Of a stretch of DNA of 64,000 bases, positions 48,761-60,594 are shown piece by piece. The notes below the pieces were generated by a model. The model ran no database searches. It was given only the letters and a program-made list of their open reading frames with translations, and was not told the origin of the DNA. The stretch comes from Adiantum capillus-veneris (taxonomy: Eukaryota > Streptophyta > Polypodiopsida > Polypodiales > Pteridaceae): contig CM043967.1 in the NCBI GenBank assembly GCA_014529385.2, positions 132,305,182-132,369,181 of the forward strand, read 5' to 3'. Position numbers and translations under genes: made by a program. Within the stretch, counting starts at the first letter, position 1. Each line of letters starts with the position of its first letter.

Positions 48761-49017
48761 TTTTCTATCATATTAATTTGAGCTGCATACCCATTATATA
48801 CCCAAACATTGTTCGTATCTATTAGTGATCAATAGCACGAAATGAGGATTTAACTTAAGTTTGAATCCCATATTCATATGCTATTGCATCATTTTTATAT
48901 TGCACAAAGGGTCCGCACAAAGAACCATGAGATCAAATTTAATAAAAAGCATTGCAATTTTTAAGCCTCATTTTCAAAATTGGGACTTGAATAATTCTCA
49001 AAATTCCTAAATATGTC

Positions 49018-50176
49018 TTAGATCTTGGAGACAGTATCATGCTTAATTCCTCTCTTTGAGAATTCCTCAGCAAATTCTCGGAGAAGCTGCTCGACACTTG
49101 GGAATTCCCAATTGTTTAAAGGTTGGAACGAGGTCAAGGCTGTTCCTTCTACGGTCAATCCAAATCCTTCATATTGAGTATGGAAATTGGTTGCCTGTTC
49201 AGCCCTCAACACTTGTTTGAAGATAGATACATGAGCATACGGATCTCTCGATCCACTATACTTTTTGGATACGCACTTTGCCACTTGAGATGGTCGCATG
49301 TGTCTAGACTCCACAACCATCCTAACCATTCCTGATCCTCTTGATGTGGTCTCTCTACCTTCATATTCTCCCCTTGGCACTACAATTGGTATCCTCTTCG
49401 CCATACGTTCACTAGGTCATTATGTTCGATGTCATGTAATAGTTGGAGGGATTCTAGTTGTGTAAGTCAAATCAGGTGCTATACTACCCCTGTGTGTGAT
49501 CTGGTTCTTGATGGACTTACATACCCTGTTTCTGGTCTCGTTTGAGTAGCTGTGGTTTTAACTTCCTCTGAATTTACATAGTATTGTTGGAGTGGTCCAC
49601 CAAAATACATATATTGCTCTAGCTCCTTACGGTCCATAGGAGAGTATATTCGGCCATGCTTATCCATTATGACCGCTTGGATACTTCTCCCCTCTGTGTA
49701 TGTAAAAACGTATAGTTTTTTGCAGCCAGTCAGCTCCTTGATGAGGGGTTCATTGCATCTATAATAGAGTGTCTGTTCTCCATTATTGAATTTATATAGC
49801 CCCATGTAAGTGTTGTCTGTATTAAACCGCTTCGTCTTGTTAGTGCGCTTGAGCACAACGTTTTGTTTGTCCATTTGGGTGTTTCATCTACCAACTCTTC
49901 ATCTACTTTGTTTTTGGTGCCATTCAATCCCCATTTCTCCACAATGAAGGGGTCGTGATGAGCAACTAGGTACATCATCCACTTTCGATCAAAGTATCTG
50001 TCTCTATCATAGTCCACATCTACAAGGTCCTTGAACTCGCTTGGCTTGTTTTCCAACTTGACACAATAGCGGTCCATTCCATCCTTATAGATTTTGGATT
50101 TAAGCACATTCTCAAATTGAAATTTTAGATACAACAATTTTACGTCAGATGCAGGTTGTGAAGAACCTGCCCCCAT
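49018..50176 (-). pseudogene. Gypsy family A Gag N-terminal region (MGAGSS start)
   Basis: The first frame, 50176 down to 49730, starts MGAGSSQPASDVK, which fits the N-myristoylation consensus (Gly2, Ser6). It is collinear with 49874-49479 after a frameshift, and with 49404-49018 (PIVVPRGEYEG, then YSGSRDPYAHVSIFKQVLRA), the capsid-like start of plant Gag. The start ATG is supported by the clean Gly2/Ser6 context and by closed frames upstream. The product would be the N-terminal, possibly membrane-targeted domain of Gag. Two frameshifts and the insertion at 49017 break it. A myristoylated Gag is established for retroviruses; its presence here is inference from six residues. Confidence 0.7.
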
Positions 50177-51044
50177 GGAAGTTCCTTCCTTAGGGCTTAC
50201 CTTGTTAAGCGTATGATCTTTCTGATGAGGTATGAAAAAAACTTTCCTCTATAATAGCTTCTAGAGGATGCAGTGGTCTTTGATTCATGCTACCTTTAGT
50301 CAAGTGATTGCTCACTTGGTCTATGATGCTAGGATTCCTATTATGGTACAATCTTCTTGATCGTAAAGAATTGATCTTACAAAATCCAAACCTCGTTACC
50401 TCATTGGCTAACTTGAATTCCCCGATTTGGTCCTACTTGTTGGGTTGTACTTTCTATCACTTACAACCTGTAAAAAAAATGCTTGATGGCTATGAGTTTA
50501 TAGCCACTCCTATTAGTTCATGCTTTCAATCGACAAATTTAATTAGATACTTAAGTACTCCACAATTTTTCTCACAACATTAGCAATTCAGGTTTAGTTT
50601 CAATTTTGAAAAAGCCACCAGGGTCCTGCGGACTATCTCCCTCTTTGGTCAAATTTTGCTCATATTTTGACTTGGATTGCTATCCATGTTTGGAGGCCAA
50701 ATTGACTTTTCTTGGTACCAACAAAATCAGTATGATTAGTAGGTCATTTGGCACTATAAGTTTTGAAAATTGATTTTTGGGTTTAAAATTAGGTCAGTTT
50801 TGGCAATTGCTTAGAATGCCTGACAATTTTGGGCTTTTGGGTTGATTTTAGTTATCCCAATTTAGTTTTGAAGTGATCACTAGAGTCCGTGGATGTACAG
50901 AAATTGATTTCTATAGTGTTTTTTAAGTGACACATTAAAATGTTGCGTCACTTAAGCAACAATAGAACATCCTTTTTTTCAATTAAAATTGAGGAGCTTC
51001 CTATTGTGGGAGCTCCCTGTCTGTTTAAGTTCTCTCTCTAGATC
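50177..51044. other. Upstream flank of gypsy gag, unassigned
   Basis: Probably leader of family A on the minus strand. No PBS or LTR end was identified. A plus frame at 50308-50583 has no recognised domain. Confidence 0.3.
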
Positions 51045-51047
51045 TGT

Positions 51048-51080
<33 letters not shown>
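51045..51080 (+). repeat. (TG)n microsatellite
   Basis: About 18 TG units with one tgag interruption, abutting a candidate LTR start. Confidence 0.9.
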
Positions 51081-51550
51081 TTGACCCTTGGGTCAACATC
51101 ACGGCATAACTCAATTTTCATACCAAAGTCTTATTTTTTGAGAGTTATGAAACGATGCGGATTATGGTTAAAATTATAATGTGTAATGAGTAGCTATTCT
51201 AGTTGCAGAAGCCAGGGTGTGATGGTACTTCCAGATTGTAAATAAAAAGCCATTTGACCCATTGAACTCTATTTTTGGTTTAACCTATGGTAGTCTTAGT
51301 ATATAAGGTACCTAGATCATTTTGCAAAGAGAATTTTATATTAATCAAAGTTTTGAGTTGCCGTCAACTATGTGTGAGACGAAAGGAGAGAGTGTGAGCT
51401 CCATCTTGACGCTACTTCCTGCTCGCTCATCACCTTGGAGATCCAATTGCACCATTGCAATAGGCTCAGAGATAGCTACACATCAACGTCAAGCATTCCA
51501 CGTGAAATGGAGCACACGTGCTAACATGTCTACAAGCTATTTGTGGTCCT
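51079..51550 (+). mobile_element. Putative solo LTR with TATA box
   Basis: Starts TGTTGACCCTTGGGTCAACA (palindromic LTR-like start) directly after the TG tract. TATATAAG lies at 51300-51307, followed by a moderately open 76-codon stretch. The end is uncertain: cctaag then tgtatcaaatg at about 51549 vaguely resembles a PBS. No partner LTR. Confidence 0.35.
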
Positions 51551-52500
51551 AAGTGTATCAAATGATGTCTTTCTTTTGCGTGCAAGTAGACATTAAAATC
51601 GTGGCGACATAAGCTACACATAGATTTTAGTTTTAAGCACTTCTAAAATTTTGCTCTGTCTTCTTATGTGCTTTATTGCATATGGGTTTGGAATGAGGGT
51701 TTTGAGTGTAGAGGCTTTGGGACATGTGTATTCTAGTGAGGGGATGGTGTTCCTTAAGTTTCCTAAGATTCTAGTATGGTAAGGTGAGTTTCCTTCCATT
51801 TGTGTGAATGTGGGTTGGGTGATGTAGTTGAGGGTAGTGAGATTCCTGGTTTTGGTTTAGTTGGCCCTTCAAAATGTTGTATATGTGGGATGGTCTCAAT
51901 GTGACAGGCTACAAAGATTGCCTTTGTGCACCTATCATGTCATTTGTGTCCTCGATTGACATTATGCTGATCCTGTTAGTGTTGCATGCACTTTATAAGT
52001 GGTGTGATTAGCTCCGGAAGCATTGGCACCATTGGCGAGGACACAAGGACTTGAGCAGGTAATTCTACTAACACTCCTATGATGGTTGCTTGCTTTAGTT
52101 TCGACTAAAGAGAGCATTTTTCTCAAGTGGACCCAGAAGAGGATATTTTGAGATCAATTGGATAACCAGGAAGCTTGTGTCTTTTTGACGGTCTGCAACC
52201 AGATGGATTTAGTTAGGATTTGTAGTATTAGTTGTAGATTAGAATAGTTTTTGGTGGTCGAGTGATTTGTGAGATGATCAAAGCGTTTTCTAGTCCATGT
52301 GTGATAATGAAGCATTTTTTTACTCATAAATGCAAAACCCCATATGATGTCTAGGAGTAGTTTTAGATAGGACATTCCGATTATGATCTAGAGCCATTCA
52401 TCTCACTGATTTATTTTTTTAAGTGCTTGTTTTCATTCACAATCTTTGAAAAGTTGATTTTGAGAATAAAGATGCAATAAACATGTTTTTGTTGACATTT
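51551..52500. other. Unassigned sequence
   Basis: No gene, domain or repeat recognised; open frames are under 75 codons. Confidence 0.3.
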
Positions 52501-55000
52501 TTCATGACCGATTGATGTTTTGCACATAAGAGTGCATTTGCAAGAGTTTTGTGTAGAAAAACTGAAATTCTAAAAACTTGGATATCATACACGTATGATG
52601 TCTCAAGAGGCACCTGGAAACCAAATTTGACTACACCACCAAAGTATTCAAAAGGGGTGTTTTACCCTTTGTACACCTTGAGAATAGAGTTTTGACAACC
52701 CTTGGTACCCAAAAGACAAAAGACAGAGTGTAAAAATTGGAAAGACAAGAAAATTGTGATTTTGAGCATATTTTTGCATGAAAACTGGTCAAAGTGCTTG
52801 AGAACCAATGCTAAAGACTTGGGGATTCTTGTGATTAAATTTTGGCCAAAAATCCATCAGCATGTTTGAAGGGTAATTTTGACATCAAAATTGACTTTTT
52901 GACTTTACACCCCTATTGTGCATGTTGTGTTGAGAACATACACCAAATTTCATTTCATTTGTGCATATAGATTGAGAATTGAGGGGTTTTACTCTTTCAA
53001 GGGATTTCCTTGTCAAAAAGTGGTGAATTTGTGCAATTTTGATGTTCAAAATTTGTTGTGAGAACATGCGCATGTAGTGCACACCAGGGAAATTAGGAAG
53101 AGAATGGGCTCTAGGAGGGTCTTTTTATTTGGTAGTTTAAGGAAGTCAAACCTTTAGTATTAAGAAAGTAATCAAAGGACAACTTTGGAATTCAAACAGG
53201 AAAAACAACTAGTTTATTTGAATTCAAAGTTTCTCCCCAAAATTGAAGTTAAAATCTAGTGGGTAAAACCATATCATGTAGGATATCTATGGAAAGAGCT
53301 CGACGTGTAGATTGCAGACCTATGACAACCGCTCAAATTGGAGATTATATATGGGAGTTATGGAAGATAGAAAATCATAAAATTGTCCACCTCCTTTTTG
53401 GGGGAAAAAGTGCATCCTTTGACCACTCTTACACATCCCTTACACACCCATTATTCTTGCACACATGGCATGGCGTACACCTATTTGTCTAAATGTTAAT
53501 CACCTCCATAAGCTCATGGCAAATAAAGAGGCCCTTCTACACCCCATCCTCTTCCTAATGGAGCACCTGGGGCAGAAACAAAATTCTAGATAGACATTAT
53601 GCGTGTATGATGTCTAAAGGGAAATTTTAGGGAACAAAGCTGACATCAGAGCAGACCAAGGTGTTTAGTACCACAAAACAAGCTCAGAGACCAAATTTCA
53701 TTGCATTTGGAGCACATAGATATCATACGCGTATGATGTCTCCTAGGCCATATTTTGAACAAAACTGACCATTGGTCACTATAGGGTGCTTTGACACATT
53801 GTTTTGAGCATCCTCACCAAGTTTGAATCATTTTGGACATGTATCTTGAGATAAAAGTGTGATTATGGACTTCATGGAAGGTGATATGTAAAATTTGTGT
53901 TTTGAGAGAAATTTTGAGCTTTAAAATTTGTTGTGATCGTATATTCTTAATGCTTATGATAAGGGGGACCTAAGGTAAAGACCGAGTACGTAGACATCAT
54001 ACATGTATGATGTCTCAAGTCATGATCTAAAATTCCAATTGAATTTTGACTACACAAGAGGTTAGGAAGTAATGATTTAAGCTCGTTTGCAAAATTTCAT
54101 CTCATTTGGACACATATCTTTGGATTTAAGAAGATTTTTGCACATCCAAGAAGGTAAAGATGAAAAAGTAGTGATTTTGAAAAATTTTGACATCCATTTT
54201 TTTTTGTGAGCACATATCCTTGCTGTATGCATCAATGAGCACCTTGGGTAGAAGCAAAAGTGAAATCTAAGCCAAAAGACATCACACACAATTGAAGACT
54301 TTTAGGCCAGATATGGGTCAAATCTGACATCTAAGTATACCCTAGTGGCTTAAAGCATAAAAGAAGTCCCTAGCCAAAATTTCATTGAGTTTGGAGCACA
54401 TTTGGGCTAAAAAATGCCAAAGGACAAAAATTAGGGAAGGTTCATGCTTGTATTGACCATAACTTGCACAAAAAGTGTTGAAATTGAATTCTGAAAATTG
54501 TTTGAGTGATAAAGAATCTTGGGGATAAAAGTCACTTCATTTTTTCACAAATTACGTCGTATGTGTATGTTGTCTCAAGTGTCAAATTAGAAGCCAAAAC
54601 CTACATTTGAGCTCATATAAGTGTTTCCAATCACAAAATAGGCCTAGAGACCAAGTTTCGTTCAATTTGGATCACATTTGGCTTAGCTAACCTCTTAGAG
54701 AAGTTGTAAGCAACCAAACAAAAAAAGGAGTGATAGATCTGTCTAAAAGTGTCAAAATCACAAACTAAGACTTGGAGTGATTGGAGTACATCAAGGAGAG
54801 TCTACAATTAAAGTTTGAAGAAATTCTGAGTCAGGAGACATCATATGTGCATGAAGACTCCAAGCACAGGTTCAAGCCAGATAAGAACTTTTACTAGTCA
54901 GAGGCCTTCTTTTTGAACTTAGAATCCCAAGTATCATTCCAAAATAAAATTTGGACACTTGTAAGTAGACCAAAGCATGTATCTAGTGTTGACACTCTAA
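52500..55000 (+). repeat. Degenerate 275-285-bp satellite with 22-bp palindrome per unit
   Basis: A palindrome with core ATCATACGCGTATGAT occurs at 52581, 53593, 53719, 53993, 54278, 54553 and 54837 (start positions), perfect or diverged. Corrected for the 468-bp MITE at 53092, the spacing is about 272 (x2), then 126, 274, 285, 275 and 284. A second motif, caaatttcatt-satttggagcacat, is phased with it at about 52944, 53690, 53818, 54090, 54380 and 54653. Units differ by roughly a third of positions by eye. No ORF is conserved. Confidence 0.75.
53092..53559. mobile_element. MITE copy 2 (468 bp)
   Basis: Same family as 13214-13695 in inverted orientation, with terminal inverted repeats attaggaagagaatggg and cctcttcctaat. 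It is inserted within the palindromic satellite. Flanks (gcacaccaggga and ggagcacctggg) look like satellite sequence and show no clean duplication. Confidence 0.8.
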
Positions 55001-58000
55001 AATTGCCAGAATTGACCTACAAGAAGATTGAATGCAATAGAAGATTATTTTGGCCATAGCTTGAGCTCCCGGTATTAGATTTAGAAACCTTTTTTATCAA
55101 AACGAAGCTCAAAGTAGCTCTATAATATTTAGTGCAACCCCTCAACAAAAATTAAAGACCCTCAAGTCATTCTTTGTTAGTCAACGTTCCAAAAAACGTT
55201 GTTTGAATCCTCAAAATGCATCTGAAAGCCAAGAGTGTCTAAAAGTGACAATTTGAGAGAATTGTGTGAAAACGATCACGGTTTTGGACATAGTTTCGAC
55301 TCTTTCCTAACCAAAGCACTTGTAAATGTCGGAATAAGTCTTCTTACTTCAAGCTAGAGCTGTTAAGCCCAAAAATCATGTCTACTTTAGATTCAAACTT
55401 AGCTTATACAAGCTCCGAAGTCCCAACGATAGAGGAGCATCCGCCCATAATGGAGTTTCCAAACTTGTAGTATAAAGACCAATTTTGTTGAGAGAGTTTT
55501 GATGACAGATCATGAGAGTGAAGGATTTTATAGCTACATTGATGACAGTGAGGTCAACCTTAATTAGGTGCTCAGATCCATACCTAGAATAGCTGACAAA
55601 TTACAAGATCTTATATGTCTATACATACGGAGTCGACTATCAATGGAAATCTATAGTTGTTGACAAGTATGGACAAGAATATAGAGCTTGAGAAAGCACA
55701 AATACATAGAATGAATTATAAATAGGTGGATATTTAGTCAATGAAGGACCACAAATACCTCCACCAAACACTAGAATTCCTACAAGAACTCCAAAGAGAA
55801 AGCCACCTGGATTCCCCCCTAAGCGATAACGAGAGATGAAATGATCACAGAGATGGCATACATGCCTCATCAAGTGAATTTTCCTAATGGAACAATCCCT
55901 TCAAAGAAGAACCTAGGCATAGTAGAAGGCATGAAAGAAGAGAACTATTGGGAGAGTCTATGGTTAAGACTTGTAGACAATCGGTGGGCAAGACCATCCT
56001 AGGTCCAAAAATGGGTAAACATGTTGTTGTTTGTCCCTTGGTGAGTGTTGTGGTGAGAGAGGGGTGTCGCCTTGGTAGCTTTCGCAATATTCATAGCTAC
56101 TCGGCCTGAGTAGTTATCCTTCGTTTTAATAGAATCCTCCTCAATGTTTTGATATGAACGATGGGAATCACGCATCCTCAAATTTTTGACATGGGCTTTG
56201 TAGCATATCTTTTCTTGAAGGTCCTGCAAATGCTAGACAACAACTGGGCACAAATAAACTACATGGCTGAACAGCTTGCAATTGCCGCCGGATTGAATTC
56301 TTTTACAAACCCCTTTGCAAATGCAAATTTGATCTCCATGTTGGTTGGGGCCTTCTAGTACACCCTGTAGTGTAGTTGCATCACTTGGTCATACATATCG
56401 CTATGTATGCAACTACATTGAATGCAATATCGGATGTGATCCTTATACTTACAAGATAAGCTTTTATCGGGGGAGTCACTTAATAGTTATGTATCACATT
56501 TTGAAGGATTGGGGGGATCGCTTCTAAAACACCTCAAATGAACACAAAGAAAGGAGGATGAAGAGAATATCTCTCAAAAGATAACGTGGGCTGATCCTTG
56601 CTCATAAATTTTGACAGCCTCAATCACACTCAAACCTCGATTAGCTTCCCTCTACACCGCTACAACTCCCACTATACTTGGATGCATCAAAGGAAGAAAA
56701 GGGATCAAGAAAACCAAGGAAAAAAGTGAATAAAAAAACATGAAAATATCTGCACTTTTGCTTATAGATTGAAGGCCTTCACTTCTTTTCAAACGCCCTT
56801 CCATGTGATAGTAGAGACTCCATAGGCGCTACCATATACACACATAGTTTGACCAAAACCCATCTAAATCAAGCCCAATTTGAAAACCCACAAATTTCAG
56901 CAAAAAAATTTAAAAACAATGATGGAAAACTTGGAGAAAATCTTTCACTTTTGCACATGTACAAGCAAAGAATTGCAGGGCATAGTCTAGCCTGGATTAA
57001 CTGCACCACAGAGAACTACACACAACATGGCTGCCATACCTCAAACCAAGATGAAGAGAGGTTGATATGTAGAGCTAAGCACCGAATTTCATCAGCCCAT
57101 TGAGGAGAGACACACTCTAAACACACCACACCAAGCTCTCACAAGGTAAGAGGGCCACCCCTACACCCTTCACCGCAGACTGTAGCAACATATAGATTCT
57201 TCTTCACAGCGGAATATCCCTCTTCACTCATGACCCCAAGATGATAAAAATTAATTTTTTCTTCATATTTTTAAATCACTTACTCACTCTTTGAGGTCTT
57301 GACACTTCTATTTACAAAAACAACAAAACTATTGATAGCCGTTTTTCGGCTTTCCATAATTGCCATAGTAAGCTACCTCACCCTATCAAATCACTCAAAC
57401 ATTTTGGTTATGCCTACCATTTCACTGTACATAGGCGTGTGTGAGTTAGGGACTTTCTCCATATTTTCTTAAAAACCGTCAGCTAGCTAGTCACTGGGCT
57501 AGTTGAGCCAAAAAAATAAATAAAATCAAAAAAATAAAATATATCATGTCCCATTTGTGTGTAAATATTTCATTGTATATAGGGCCTAAATAAAAGGATT
57601 TTTCATAATTATTTTGGTATTTATTTAAATATTTCTACCTATCGTGTGTTATTTATGCTATGTACATTGACTCACCATTATCATATTTTTTCTTACCATT
57701 TTGCATACTCTTTATTCCATATAAAAATAATTTCATGCAAGCTTCTCTTATTTTTGGTGTAACTCCATCCCAACAAAAATCCAAAAAAACTAGTTTTATT
57801 TATGTGTATATTTTTTCACTATTGTGATTTTTCCTTCCTACATCTATTCTCTTTTACTCTCATAAATTAGAACACCAAAAATATTCATCTTTTTATGGTA
57901 GACTTATAATGAGAGAGATTTATTTTGGCCCCTTTATATTTTTTCCACCTATATTATTTATATTTGACATGTACATATTTTTTTAGACCCCTCAATATTT

Positions 58001-58680
58001 CATTTTCTTAGTTGTACTATTCACTTATATCATGATCTCAACAATATCTTCAATTATAGACCTACCAAATAAGGTCAAGGGTATGTGGAATGCATGCATG
58101 CACCATGGGGAGCTCACTCTTGGAGGTATTCAAAAGAATCATCTAAAGAAGGACCTCACAAGGACCTTGTGTAGTGGAAAAAATAGTCGTTTTTGCTAAA
58201 TTTTTAAAGATCACATGCTCCCTGAATTTGAAATGGTGATACAAACAAAAGTTGTAGCTCGTGAGCTGAGCTTTCACCTCAAATTGTTTCATATTTTTTT
58301 GAGCTACGAGCTATGAGCTATGATTTTATTGGTGGACCCCAGTTTGCCCATGCTATGCAACCACACTCCCTCTTCCACTTTATCATTTTCCTCTTTCACA
58401 CACACTCCTCCCTCTCCTTCCCACTCCCAAACCTGCAACTCCCATGTCCTAATTCACCCTCTTCACCATTGCCACATCTCTCACACCTCCATAGCCTTCA
58501 TCCTCCATTTCTACACCCTATGTGTCCCCCTTTCTCTCTACATATATGTCCATATTACCATACTCTCTTCAGCTTTGTAAAGAACTTCAAAAAATCAGCA
58601 AAAATCCAAGGATAACCTCTGCAAATGAAGGCTTTTATCATGAATTTTCCAAGGTTTTAAATAACATAGCTTCATCGACA
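55001..58680. other. Intergenic DNA, no supported gene
   Basis: Degraded continuation of the satellite is possible up to about 55400. Short frames at 55640-55873 (minus), 56161-56358 (plus, LNSFTNPFANANLISML) and 56849-57103 (plus) have no recognised domain. 57480-58060 is strongly AT-rich. 58258-58325 contains repeated gagcta/gctcgtgagc inverted words. 58370-58560 is a C/T-rich tract. Confidence 0.35.
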
Positions 58681-58699
58681 CACGTTGCTTCGCCATGCT

Positions 58700-59580
58700 G
58701 ACTGCTTCTTCTTCCGGTGCTGTAAAGAGGTGAATGTCAACTTCTCCAAAGCTTCAACCTCTCTTTACAAGCTCATCCCTTCTCTAACTTTTCTCATCAT
58801 ATATCTCACCATTTGGTGAATGATTTTGTAAATATTTTTTAGTGATAATTACTAACTACGAACCACTAACCTTATTGTAAGCTGCACCCTCTACTAGAGT
58901 AGGCCCTCCCTAATTATTCACTCAATCCCTCTCTCCTTTCATCCTCAATAATTCTCTTCCCTTGAGCCCACATCCATGTGACTCAAAGGACAAGAGAGAC
59001 TCACCCTCATTAAAAAAAATAAAAATATGCATAATCTTTTATTCCTTCAAATAAACTTGATTAGGCTTAATCCAAATCGGGGCTTCTAAAACCTATAAAT
59101 AGAGCCCTTCTCTCCCTTGTAAATCATCACATGATCACACTACACCACACCATTCTCAACACATAACACACCACTCTTCAAGCCTAGTTGTGTAGAGTGT
59201 GTGCATTGTGAGTGCTCTATTCCATCACTACACATAGGTGCGTGGAGAAGCTTGAAGTTAGTTATGCCATCTAGAGGAGTGGAGTGATACTATACTCTGC
59301 AATCACACTTGTAGCCTACTCTTGTCCATAAATAAGATTCATAGTTTTGGGTGCAATTGTATGCTGCAACTACGACTCTTCTCTCCAAATTGACTTGATA
59401 AGTTGACTCATCAGGTGGTTGAAGGTATATTGTCCTTGAAGTTTGTTGTGCCATTTCATGCTTGGTGGTTTGAGGGCTTGTTGAATTGTTTGCCTAAAAG
59501 GTAAATTGTAAGAGGGTGCTCAGTGAGATGGCTCCCGTGACCCTAAGACAATTTGTGTATTGGCAACAAGGTCAAGTTTT
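58700..59580 (+). mobile_element. Putative LTR fragment with TATA box
   Basis: TATAAATAG (59094-59102) is followed by ccttctctcccttgtaaatc, a CA-rich start region and long untranslated-looking sequence, the usual layout of a plant LTR promoter/R region. Neither boundary nor a partner could be located. Confidence 0.35.
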
Positions 59581-60090
59581 GTGTTGTCTCTCTATTTCTC
59601 ATCAAGCTTTGTGTGCATCTAGTCTTTAAGGCTAAGACTGAGTTGCTCAAGTAGATTTGTTCTCTTTACCTCTCTCTGGCGTGGTGAATGTTTGTGTTTG
59701 GTGTGTGTGGCTATCTTGCATTCCCCTTTCTTTGTGCGTTTGAGTACAAGGAGATATCACATGCGTCCTAGTTCGCATCTACAACTAGGTGGTGCCCCTT
59801 TTCTTGTTTGGTTTCTGGCTGTGGGTTGTTGTTGTCTCTGATTGTGCTTGCCCCAGCCCCAATTGAGCAGCACGGGAGCCTCGAAGGGTGTTTAGAGGCC
59901 GCTCTTCTTGTTGCCCGCCCCGGACCGCCTCACTATGTACCCACACAATTGGCCCGCATGCGTAGAGTCAGCTGGCACACACCATCTTTGTACAAGCATG
60001 CTTTATTTACATCCAAGAGGTCCAAAAGCATCAGAAAACATCTCTCAAATTATTTTGGGTGTCCCTGCACCATTCTGACGTGTTTTGGCA
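59581..60090. other. Unassigned sequence
   Basis: 59808-60104 (plus, 98 codons) is open and locally GC-richer, but has no recognised motif. Confidence 0.3.
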
Positions 60091-60226
60091 TAAGGGGCTA
60101 TTAGATCTCATTTTTTCCCACGAATAAGGATTTTAAAAATAACAACGTGAGTGCAACATAAGGGGCTATTAGATCTCATTTTTTCTCACGAATAAGGATT
60201 TTAAAAATAGTCCTTGAACGCATGCA
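60091..60226 (+). repeat. Tandem duplication, 68-bp unit x2
   Basis: taaggggctattagatctca starts at 60091 and 60159. Units are nearly identical until about 60206. Confidence 0.9.
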
Positions 60227-60572
60227 ATAGACACAATTTACACATAGTGACCCCTTTTAGATATGCTTGTTGGCACATGCTAGCTAGCACAAAAAGCATG
60301 ACACATTATTATTATTTAACTCGGCTCCATTCTAACAGATGTTGGAGAGGGGAAATGGGAACACACCCAGAAACACACCAATATTGTCTCTCTAAAGTCC
60401 ATGGCATTCACAACACCCCATTTTTGTCAAAAAAAACCTTCAAAACGACACAATTCTCAAAAAACACCCACTTGGTTGCACTCTAATAAATGCACACACC
60501 TCAATTGAGAACCAACCCATACACCATCCACAATGCTTCTTTCTCACAAACCATACACATACAATAACTCTC

Positions 60573-60594
60573 TGTGTGTGTGTGTGTGTGTGTG
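60573..60594 (+). repeat. (TG)11 microsatellite
   Basis: Short TG tract followed by alternating cacgcacgcgcac. Confidence 0.9.

Larger units (their letters stand above)
46112..49017. mobile_element. 2.9-kb insertion inside gypsy gag, unknown type
   Basis: Family A Gag coding stops at 49018 (…IKHDTVSKI) and resumes at about 46111, so the DNA between is foreign. I see no LTR, TIR or coding domain at the edges; both junction zones contain a similar catattt and aaattcc-rich string that could be a target duplication. The interior includes two degenerate tandem arrays (47150-47405 and 47860-48760) and mostly closed frames. Exact ends are uncertain by tens of bases. Confidence 0.55.
34520..50176 (-). 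mobile_element. Ty3/gypsy family A, copy 2 (near full coding span, interrupted)
   Basis: Minus-strand order is Gag N-terminus (50176), Gag with zinc knuckles, protease, RT, RNase H and integrase N-terminus (34520), which is the canonical Ty3/gypsy order. It is split by an insertion of about 2.9 kb in gag, a solo LTR (41936-42423) and a 5.4-kb LTR element (35143-40545), and truncated at 34520 in the integrase. No LTR of this family was identified in the window. Every domain has frameshifts. Confidence 0.85.

Noticed and set aside
52500-55000. CRISPR array
   Set aside because: Spacing of about 280 bp, diverged units and a plant retrotransposon context are incompatible; this is a degenerate satellite.
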